Assembly: GCA_025360185.1 (NCBI GenBank)
Contig: JANYCR010000193.1
Location: 1 to 33,315, forward strand
Direction of reading: 5' to 3'
DNA from: Leptospiraceae bacterium
GTDB lineage: Bacteria; Spirochaetota; Leptospiria; Leptospirales; Leptospiraceae
DNA length: 33,315 bases
Shown: positions 1 through 8,000 of the stretch, piece by piece
Numbering within the stretch: position 1 is the first letter of the stretch
Layout of the letters: each line of letters begins with the position of its first letter
Notes under the pieces: generated by a model
What the model was told of the DNA's origin: nothing
What the model saw: only the letters and a program-made list of their open reading frames with translations
The model's database searches: none
Position numbers and translations under genes: made by a program

Positions 1-1
1 C

Positions 2-1846
2 AGTATGATTCTATTAGATTTTTCTAATCAGAATATCAATCTTGATTTCGCATACGGTGCATTTTCCGCTAAGAGATCTGAGAATGCTAATGATTCTAAG
101 TTAAATATTAAATCCGGCGAAAAAACAATTGAGCTTAAAAACTCCGATGTCAAACTCACTAAGACTGATGATAAGAATTTGAATTTGACTGTGGATAAAG
201 GCAACGCTACTATTAAAACAAAGCAGGGTGATCAAGTCATTCTGAAGGATCAACTTGTAACTGTTAAAGAAGAAAAAGTAGAAATTCAGACTAATCCTGT
301 TAAGCTTACAAATCCTGTAGATAAAGCAATTTTTCTTGCAGGCAATAACTTAGTAGCCGTTAATTTTTCTTGGGAATCACAAAAGAAAATAGACTCTGTA
401 ACAAATCTTGAAATTTCGGAAGACTATAAATTCGCAAAGAAAATAAAAAAATTTCCTGTTACTAAAGAAAGTAATGTTGAATTAAAACTTCCGAGTTCCA
501 CCTATTACTGGAGAGTTGTAACGAATAATAAAAAAAATTCCAATGAAATAAGTGAAGTTAGAAAACTTTCATTAATTAATGAAGAGCCTATTAAATTGTT
601 TTCTCCAGCGAATAAGACAAAGTTTGCTTATGCCAATTCGCTACCAATTATTACTTTTTCTTGGAATAAGAGTGAGTATGCGTCTTCTTACAAATTAGAA
701 ATTGCTAAAGATAATGAGTTTAAGGACATTGTAAAGTCTCAGGATTCGCAAATAAATCGATTTGCCTTAGATTCTTTAACTGATGGAAAATACTTTGCAA
801 GGGTAAGTTCAAAATTCGTAACATCAAATGCATCTCCACAAGTTTCTGAAACGATAATTTTTTCGATAGAAAAGAAAGTAGATTTAGATCCAGTTGAAAT
901 TATTACTCCCGATACGGCAACGACGACGATAACAGCTATCGAAAAAGAAAAATTTGTTTTAAATTGGAAGGGATCTTCCGAATACAGCTCATACGAAGTG
1001 CAGATTTCAGATGATAAGTCTTTTCATAATATTTTAGGAAATGAAAAAGTAACTAAAAACTTCCTAGTTCCAAATAAGTATCTAAAGAAAAATTCTTATT
1101 TTTGGAGAGTTCGCGGAATTACCAAAGATGGAAAAAATTCTAACTTCTCTACTTCTAAGTTTGAAATAAAAGAGCTTGCTAGTCTTGAAATACTTTCACC
1201 GAAGGATAATGCTGAGTTTGCGGTAAAGTTTACTGATAGCATTGAGTTTAAATGGAATAAGACAGATATTTATGGAACTTATAAATTGGAGGTTTCCGAT
1301 AAACCTGATTTTAAAAATATACTAAGATCAGAGTCTACTACATCATTTAGTGTTAGTCTAAATGGTTTTAACTCCGGTGCCTATTTTGTAAAGTTAAGTT
1401 TGGTGAATACAGAAACAAATGAAGAGATTCTTAAGAGTAAGCCCATAAGTTTTAAGATTCCAATGTTATTAGTTGAGCCTATTTTAAAAAGCCCTAGACG
1501 ATCGGAAGTTGTAGATATGTCGGATATAGATTTTTTAAATTTCACTTGGGATCCGATACCGAATGCTATTTCATATAAAATAGAAGTTTTTCAAAAGGTG
1601 GATAATGGTGATAAGCTTATACTGGCTGAAGATGTAAATACGAATCAATATAGCGTAAAGGATCTGAATATTTTGGATGAGGGAAAATTCAAATGGCAAA
1701 TTAAAGCAAAGATTCGTTCCTCCGAGGGAAAAGATTATTTTTCTCCGATTGGGATTGAGTTTTTTTCCATTACATTGAAATTAGCCCCGACCACTGCACC
1801 GGAAATTATTTCTTCTCGTAAGCAACATACAGATAAAAAATTTTAG
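2..1846 (+). CDS. FecR-like / Fn3-repeat envelope protein, 5' truncated by window edge
   Basis: The frame is open to the left edge, and the first Met (position 5) reads like the inside of a FecR-type domain, so the true start lies upstream. Roughly the first 90 residues have the short alternating beta pattern and VxLKDQLVTV-type strands of a FecR domain. After that come about five Fn3-like modules of 85-100 residues. Each has an FSW/LNW/FKW/FTW strand, then SYKLEIA or SYEVQIS, then YYWRV, YFWRV or FKWQI. In Leptospira such FecR/Fn3 proteins are exported envelope proteins; a periplasmic or cell-surface place is inferred here because the signal peptide is not in view. The gene is followed at once by a gene that begins with the same module, which suggests a shared transcript and related function. 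The exact role is unknown. Confidence 0.75.
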   Translation, partial: SMILLDFSNQNINLDFAYGAFSAKRSENANDSKLNIKSGEKTIELKNSDVKLTKTDDKNLNLTVDKGNATIKTKQGDQVILKDQLVTVKEEKVEIQTNPVKLTNPVDKAIFLAGNNLVAVNFSWESQKKIDSVTNLEISEDYKFAKKIKKFPVTKESNVELKLPSSTYYWRVVTNNKKNSNEISEVRKLSLINEEPIKLFSPANKTKFAYANSLPIITFSWNKSEYASSYKLEIAKDNEFKDIVKSQDSQINRFALDSLTDGKYFARVSSKFVTSNASPQVSETIIFSIEKKVDLDPVEIITPDTATTTITAIEKEKFVLNWKGSSEYSSYEVQISDDKSFHNILGNEKVTKNFLVPNKYLKKNSYFWRVRGITKDGKNSNFSTSKFEIKELASLEILSPKDNAEFAVKFTDSIEFKWNKTDIYGTYKLEVSDKPDFKNILRSESTTSFSVSLNGFNSGAYFVKLSLVNTETNEEILKSKPISFKIPMLLVEPILKSPRRSEVVDMSDIDFLNFTWDPIPNAISYKIEVFQKVDNGDKLILAEDVNTNQYSVKDLNILDEGKFKWQIKAKIRSSEGKDYFSPIGIEFFSITLKLAPTTAPEIISSRKQHTDKKF

Positions 1847-1857
1847 TGAGGCTAGCT

Positions 1858-3015
1858 TTGAAACAAATAAAATTTATCATCATCCTTCTGTTTTCATTCT
1901 TAATGGTTAACGGTATTTATCCACAGAAATCTGATACAACCTCATCTAAAACAATCATCCAATGGAAGTCAGTAGAAAATGCAGCCAGTTATAAATTAGA
2001 AATTAGACCGGAAAGTGATAAACAGATACAGCTTAATCTAAAAGAAAATGAAGCTCTACTAGATTTGAAACCAGGAAAATATGAATACAGAGTAGGGGCG
2101 TTGAATAAATTTAAAAAAGTAAAGCATTGGAGCAAATGGTTACCATTAGAAGTTATTTATTCAGAACCGCCGGTTATCAATGAGGATTCTAAGTATACAT
2201 TTTCTCCTTCTGAGAAAGAGCAAGAGATTGTAGTTAAAGGAAAATATTTTTTAGAAGAGATTGAAGTAGAGTTGGAAACAAGTTCAGAGAAAGTTCCAAT
2301 TAAAAATTTTCGAAGAATTTCGGATACTGAATTAAGATTTTCTATAAATTTTGAATCAATTTCTAAGCTCAGTGATATAGGGATAATATTGAAAAACCCC
2401 TTAAATAAAGTAATAAAGAAAAATTCTTTTATTGTGTTTGAAGAAAAATCTAAACCGAAAGATGCAGAGGTAGCACTTAAAGAAGAAAGAGGCGATGGTA
2501 AAGCAGAAGCAAAAGATTCCAAAGAAGTAACGGAAGTAAAATCTTACCCTGCGGAAGTTTTACCACCCTTATGGCGCTCTAGTTTAATTCCAGGATGGGG
2601 ACAATATTACAAAGCTGAAAAAACAAAGGCATATATTTTTGGTGGATCTGTTGTATTCTTTTTGAGCAGTTATTTTTTCTTTGAAAGTTCCAAGGATTAT
2701 TCTGTTTCTCGTTCAGAAAGGTACTCCAATTTACTTTTTGTGCTCCCAGGTGATAAATACATATTACCCGCAGCCTTGTATCTTCGTAATGAGTCTATAC
2801 GTTCTAGAAACGAGGCTCAGGATAATCTACAAAAGCAAGAAGCCGTTCTTGGAGTTGCGGCTGCTATTTATATATATAATATTGCTGATATTTTATGGAA
2901 TAAAAAACCAGCCGAAAAAATAATGGATGCAAATGAAAAGACTTCTGGAATTTTCCTAAATGTTGGAAACCAAGGAAGGGGAAGTTTTCAGTTTGGTTTT
3001 TCTTATCAGTTTTAA
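1858..3015 (+). CDS. Exported Fn3-like / DUF5683-like membrane protein
   Basis: A GTG at 1846 overlaps the stop of the upstream gene but has no ribosome site. The TTG at 1858 has GAGG five bases upstream and gives a clean signal peptide (KQIKFIIILLFSFLMVNG), so it is the preferred start. After the signal comes one Fn3-like module (IQWKSVENAASYKLEI ... YEYRV) like those of the upstream protein. A beta-rich IPT/TIG-like stretch and a charged linker follow. The C-terminal part is DUF5683-like: LWRSSLIPGWGQYYK, then a hydrophobic hairpin and a second membrane segment (VLGVAAAIYIYNIADILW). The RSxLIPGxGQxY motif is typical of that family, whose function is unknown. The protein probably sits in the envelope with its upstream partner. 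It converges on moeA, and the two stop codons abut exactly at 3015/3016. Confidence 0.75.
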   Translation: MKQIKFIIILLFSFLMVNGIYPQKSDTTSSKTIIQWKSVENAASYKLEIRPESDKQIQLNLKENEALLDLKPGKYEYRVGALNKFKKVKHWSKWLPLEVIYSEPPVINEDSKYTFSPSEKEQEIVVKGKYFLEEIEVELETSSEKVPIKNFRRISDTELRFSINFESISKLSDIGIILKNPLNKVIKKNSFIVFEEKSKPKDAEVALKEERGDGKAEAKDSKEVTEVKSYPAEVLPPLWRSSLIPGWGQYYKAEKTKAYIFGGSVVFFLSSYFFFESSKDYSVSRSERYSNLLFVLPGDKYILPAALYLRNESIRSRNEAQDNLQKQEAVLGVAAAIYIYNIADILWNKKPAEKIMDANEKTSGIFLNVGNQGRGSFQFGFSYQF

Positions 3016-4215
3016 TTACCAGAATAGGAATTGTGTTTGGCTGTTTTGCGGTAATTCAGGTTTATCTGCAGGGTGAATCGCGATTCCTTCTGATTCTAAA
3101 CTATTAATAAAATCTCCACTTCCATTTGATTCAATTTCTTGAAGATAAGATTGATTATCCTGATTGATAATTTTCACTCTAAAGTATTCCTCAAAATCAT
3201 GCATCTTTGTTCTTGTTTTTAAAATCGGAAAGAAATAATTTTTTTGAGCTGGCAAACGCAATAGTTTTCGAATACAGGGCTCAACAAAAATTTTGAATGT
3301 AATCCTTGCCGATACTGGATTTCCCGGTAGCCCAAAAAATAATGCATCGTCTTTTCTCCCAAACCAAATGGGTTTTCCGGGACGAATCATTACCTTATGA
3401 AAGATTTCTTGGACTCCAAGGCTTTTTAGGGTTGATGGAATAAAGTCTGCTTCCCCGGCTGATACTCCGCCTGTTATAATACAAATATCTGAATTCATAC
3501 ATTCAGATATTTTTTCTGCCAGCATTTGTGGGTTATCGGGTATTAACCACGATTTGTGAATTTTCGCATTAAATTTTTTCAACATTGCACGAATAGTAAC
3601 CGAATTCGACTCCCTAATTTGATGGGATAAAACGGGGGCACCGACTGGCAAAATTTCATTTCCTGTAGAAATTAAACTTACTAGTGGAGGGGCTAATACA
3701 TATAAATCACTATACCCTAATGAAGCAGCAATTGTCAGAAAAGAATCATCAATAAAGGTCCCCTGCTGCCCTAAAAGTTTTCCCTGCTCGGCATCTTCTC
3801 CTTGCCTGGCAATATTCATCCATTTTTTAAATTTATTACTTTGAATTGTTACTATGTTCTCTTTATTATTAGAGTCTTCTTTTTTGATTACTACATCAAA
3901 ACATTCAGGAACTGGTGCGCCAGTCATTATTTTTACTGTTGAATTCGTTTTGATTTTCTCCGGCTGTGTCCAGTTATCCCCCGCAAATATTTCTCCAATC
4001 AGGTTAAATTTATTTTCTTTTTCTAAATCTTCGAGCCGAAGCGCATAACCGTCCATTGTCGCTCTCGGAAATGGAGGATAATCCCTATCAGTCACTACCC
4101 TTTCTGCGAGGGTAAAACTTTGAGCATCCAATAATTTTTTTCGTAAGTGCTGTATTTTTTGAGGAGTGTTTTCTAAAACTAAACCAAGCGCTTGGTTGAC
4201 CGTTAGCATTTTCAT
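3016..4215 (-). CDS. moeA: Molybdopterin molybdenumtransferase MoeA
   Basis: MoeA inserts molybdate into adenylylated molybdopterin, the last step of molybdenum cofactor synthesis in the cytoplasm. The family motifs appear in order: PPFPRATMDGYA near residue 47, TGAPVP...DVVIKKED near 97-112, STGNEI near 183, IITGGVSAGEADF near 246, MIRPGKPIWFG near 275, and FFGLPGNPVSAR near 292. At 399 residues the length is normal, including the C-terminal domain IV. The start is open between two Mets two codons apart (4215 and 4209). The AGGA upstream is only three bases from the first and nine from the second, so 4209 may be the real start. It lies 16 bases after the STAS-like gene and may be co-transcribed with the signalling genes, with no obvious functional link. 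No other Moco genes are in view. Confidence 0.93.
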   Translation of the reverse strand: MKMLTVNQALGLVLENTPQKIQHLRKKLLDAQSFTLAERVVTDRDYPPFPRATMDGYALRLEDLEKENKFNLIGEIFAGDNWTQPEKIKTNSTVKIMTGAPVPECFDVVIKKEDSNNKENIVTIQSNKFKKWMNIARQGEDAEQGKLLGQQGTFIDDSFLTIAASLGYSDLYVLAPPLVSLISTGNEILPVGAPVLSHQIRESNSVTIRAMLKKFNAKIHKSWLIPDNPQMLAEKISECMNSDICIITGGVSAGEADFIPSTLKSLGVQEIFHKVMIRPGKPIWFGRKDDALFFGLPGNPVSARITFKIFVEPCIRKLLRLPAQKNYFFPILKTRTKMHDFEEYFRVKIINQDNQSYLQEIESNGSGDFINSLESEGIAIHPADKPELPQNSQTQFLFW

Positions 4216-4231
4216 TAATCCTAATTGAGAC

Positions 4232-4585
4232 TCATGCTGGATTTACTTCTATATTAAATCCTTTTCCTATTCCTGATAGAAGCCTGAATGAAGTCTTTTG
4301 CCAATTTGAATCTTTATTATAAAGAATAGTAGCTTCTATTTTTTTTTCGCTCAAAGCTTTCATCCATCCTATAATTGCTGGCACTGAGGAAGAGTTCATT
4401 GCTTTTAACTTTGTAAAGTCTATAAAAATCTTTTTGTTCTTAGCATTAGCAATTACCTCTAAATAATAAGGCTCTAGAGTATTGATGAGCTCTTTATTAT
4501 CACTCGTTCCTTGCCATAAGAAAACAAATGCATCGCTTTTTTCTTCTGCTGTAATTTGTAAATTTCCAAACTCAAATGATTTCAT
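4232..4585 (-). CDS. STAS-like anti-sigma-factor-antagonist-type regulator (slr1659-like)
   Basis: A 117-residue soluble protein. It has an early beta pair (FEFGNLQITAEEKSDAFVFLWQG), a KKIFIDFTKLKAMNSSSVPAIIGWMKAL segment and a late strand/helix, as in STAS (SpoIIAA-like) folds. The serine run at AMNSSSVPAI sits where SpoIIAA-type proteins carry the phosphorylated serine, so phospho-switching is plausible but not proven. Its start overlaps the stop of the HATPase gene by four bases (ATGA), which indicates translational coupling. I recall a two-gene regulator pair, slr1658/slr1659, with the same sizes and order next to SpoIIE-type phosphatases; assignment to it is by memory and context. The expected role is to bind the HATPase partner in one phosphorylation state, with the PP2C domain of the large upstream protein resetting it. 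Confidence 0.65.
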   Translation of the reverse strand: MKSFEFGNLQITAEEKSDAFVFLWQGTSDNKELINTLEPYYLEVIANAKNKKIFIDFTKLKAMNSSSVPAIIGWMKALSEKKIEATILYNKDSNWQKTSFRLLSGIGKGFNIEVNPA

Positions 4586-5085
4586 GATTCATCCTTTATT
4601 TCCCTTGTTGCTAAAACAATTAATTTTTTACCGGATATTTCGTAATTAATTTTGAAGCCCGTTTCGTAGGCTATTCGATATAAGCCCAAATGACTTTTTC
4701 CAGATTTAGGATTTTTTGCAATTTCTTTCAGCCTTTCCATATATAAGCCTTCCAAGTCAGTAGTATTTAAAATTGCATTTAATAAATTTAAAAAACTTTG
4801 TATAGACTCATTAGATTCTATTCCATTCGAAACTAAAACTTTAATTTCATTTTCGTCGTAAGTAATTTCAAGCGAAACATCTGTAGCATCTTCGGTAGAA
4901 ACTCCGTATTTGATCGCGTTTTCAAATAATTCCATAGCAACTGTTTCCATTGCTTCTATGACATCTTCTGTAAAATTCTTTTTCGCAATAAGCGATTTTA
5001 TTTTCTGGCGTATATCAGAAACAGTATTCCATACAGGCTTTGCACTAAATTTTAAGTAAAATTTTATATCCATTTTTTTTGCCAT
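4582..5085 (-). CDS. Anti-sigma-factor-like HATPase regulator (slr1658-like)
   Basis: A 167-residue protein with a GHKL ATP-binding fold. The N-box is MELFENAIKYG near residues 51-62. A variant G-box region is SGKSHLGLYRIAYETG, followed by the final strands YEISGKKLIVLATRE. This is the arrangement of SpoIIAB/RsbW-type serine kinases and their relatives, without a histidine-phosphorylation domain. The gene lies 14 bases after the multidomain kinase/phosphatase and overlaps the STAS-like gene by four bases, so the three are very likely one operon. The inferred job is to phosphorylate or sequester the STAS-like partner and so pass on the output of the large sensor. No sigma factor gene is in the window, so the final target is unknown. 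Confidence 0.72.
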   Translation of the reverse strand: MAKKMDIKFYLKFSAKPVWNTVSDIRQKIKSLIAKKNFTEDVIEAMETVAMELFENAIKYGVSTEDATDVSLEITYDENEIKVLVSNGIESNESIQSFLNLLNAILNTTDLEGLYMERLKEIAKNPKSGKSHLGLYRIAYETGFKINYEISGKKLIVLATREIKDES

Positions 5086-5099
5086 TGGTGTATCCCAGA

Positions 5100-8000
5100 T
5101 TAGCTCTTCTTAAAAATCATAAATGTAATGTCATCTTCTGTCGTGTATTTTTTTAAGGAATATAAAATTTTTTCTTTAATCATTTCCACTGACTCTTCTC
5201 CAACTTCGCTCAATAATTTAGAAAGTCCAGTCACTTCAAACATTTCATTTGATGTATTGGTGGCTTCGGTAATTCCGTCGGTAAATAGTAATAGAATATC
5301 ACCTGATTCCATTTTTATGCTATCTAGTTGGTATTCGTTATATAATTCGAAATATCCAAGCCAGCTACCATTTGTTTCTATAATTTTAACTTCTTTATTC
5401 TTTGCGGAGTATAAAAGTAAATCCTGGTGCATACCTGAATAATAAATCTGGCCATCGGCTTCTTTTAAAAATAGGGTTAGAGTCATATATTTGTTCAGGT
5501 TCATTTTTTTTATATTTGATGATATTACAAAGTTAACCCTTTTTAATAATTCCGCTGGATTATTTGCATCCACAGAATTTAAAATTGTATGAATTGCAGT
5601 TTGAGTCATCATCATAATTAATCCAGCCGTTACCCCGTGTCCACTTACATCCCCAATGACAAACCACTCTTTGCCGCCAGCATGAATCACATCATAATAA
5701 TCTCCACCTACCAATTCAGCGGTATGCATATAGGTAGCCACTTCGAAACCAGTTAATACGGGCTTCTTTGGAAGTAGGGAAGTCTGAATATCCTTTGCAA
5801 TTTCCATTTCGGTAGTCACACGGGTTTTTTCCTTGGTCACATTTTCTAGATTAGAATAGAGTGTTGCATTTTCGATTGATATGGCTGCTTGCGAAGAAAG
5901 CATTTTTAGAACTTCAATTCTATCTTTTGTAAAAGCACCGGTGATTAAATTATTTTCTAAATAAACGATGCCGATTAATTTCCCCTGGTTCAAAAGTGGG
6001 ATACATAAAACAGATTTTGGATTATTCTTAGTAATGTAAGCATCTTTAAATTTCTCTTCTTTTGATAAATTTTCAATAACAAGATTTTGTTTAGTTCGAC
6101 TGACAAAGTTAACAACAGAAGAGGATAATAAAGAGTAATCTTCATTGAATGTTCTATTGGAAAAATCAAAAACTTTTGATTTAGAATCCCAGGCTGCTAC
6201 AACTGATAGCTGTGCCTTTTCATCTAAAAGCAATATTCCTTTTTCCGCTCCAGCATTCTCGACTAAAATTTTCATCAGAGCAGTAAGTAATTTATCTAAA
6301 ATAATTTCTCCAGAAATAATTTGCGAAGCTTTCATTATGGAAACAAAATCGAGAGAAAGATTTGCCTCCATTCGATTTGTGGTAGTCGTTGTCATTCCTG
6401 ATAGAATTGTTCCACCTTGAAAATAATTTTCACCCGTATCTTTTATGGAAAGAATTTGGGCAGGAAAATTTTGCTGTAAATTTTCTAACTTTCGATTGGC
6501 ACCCCATACCGAATAAGAATAATATGCTTTCTGCAAATATATTTGCGCAAACTCTTTTTTATTATGACTGAGCCAAAATCTAAATGCTAGTTCATTCGAA
6601 ATTGCTTCATCTTGAATAAAGCCGTTTTTTTGAGCAAGCTCAATTGCATAATCATAATGATCAGATGCTTCCAGACGCTTTCCTAAGACTCTGCATTTTT
6701 CAGCTTCGACTAACGTAAAGCGATGCAGATGATTCATCGGGGCATATTTAGACCAGTGCAGGAGTTGCTTTTGATTTTCCTCAACTCGATCAAATATTTT
6801 TTGAGCATCTGGAGGAATATTGCCATTAGTCACAAATTCTTTTTCTGATAAATTCGTTAGAGCAATTAATGAATCATAAAAATATAAGATTGCCTCAGCT
6901 ATAGTCCCGCTACCTGCAACTAAATATTCTCTAATTTTAATAGCAGATTTTTCGGCAAGAGTAAGATCGCCTAGAATAAAATGTAAACTCAGACTATGTA
7001 AATAATAATAGAATAATCTAGTTCTATCTCCAGATGCATTAGCTTCTTCTAATATTGAGGTATCGTTTAGGAAAAATTCTGGATTGGTAGATAACTCTAA
7101 TTCTTTTGCGCTAAGTAAGGAAAGTGTAGTTTCTAAAAAGATATTACAATAATTAGCCCCGGTCAACTGATTTAAATTTTGTAAAGTATCCCGGTAGGAA
7201 GTTATTTTTATTCGAAGTTGTTTTAGAGGCTCACCGCTCCAAAAAGAATTTAGGCAAATGGCATATCCGGTGTAGCCTATGATTTCAAGAGCACCGGTTT
7301 CTAAGCCTAATTGAAATCCTGATTGAAGAAGTGGTATTGTCTCTTTCAGGTGGGTTGTCCTGTGAAGTAAAAAAATACCAATACCGGTAAGCGTTCCTGA
7401 ACGGAAAGGTTTTGATTCTGGCTCCATGGCTAGCTTGTGTGCAAGTTTACGAAATGCATCGCTTAGCAAGACATCTTGCATTAAATTGCAAAGTAAAATT
7501 CCATAATTGGTATATCCAAAAGTTGAAATTGGACTATTCCCAAATCGGATAGAAAGATTTACAAGTAAAATGATTAGTAAAGGAAAAAGGGGAGAACCCG
7601 CGTTATACGCTGTAGGTATGAGAGATGCCCCGATATTTAGGATAGCTAATTTTTCTGGATCAGTCATTTTAGGAAGATTAAATAAATCTTCCGGTTTTTT
7701 CTCACCCAAGAGAGAGCTAATTTCATTTATCCCCTTGATGAAATCATCAGGAGTAGGATTTTTAGGAAACTCAGCTCCTAATTTTTCAAGAATTAATTGT
7801 CCTGTTTGAATAGCATCTTGAAATTTATTCTGAGAAGCTAGTGATTGAATTTTTACAAAATAAACATCAACTTGATCTAAGGCGGTCATTGCATTCTTGG
7901 TGATTGCGTCTATACAATGATTTAAAAAATCAAATTCACCGATAAGAGATGCGGATTCAGTAGCCAAATTATATAATTCTAAAGTTAATTTATAATTTTG

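Noticed and set aside
2157-2522. 121-residue minus-strand open frame
   Set aside because: Lies wholly antisense to the Fn3/DUF5683 protein gene; serine/phenylalanine-rich shadow without ribosome site or motif.
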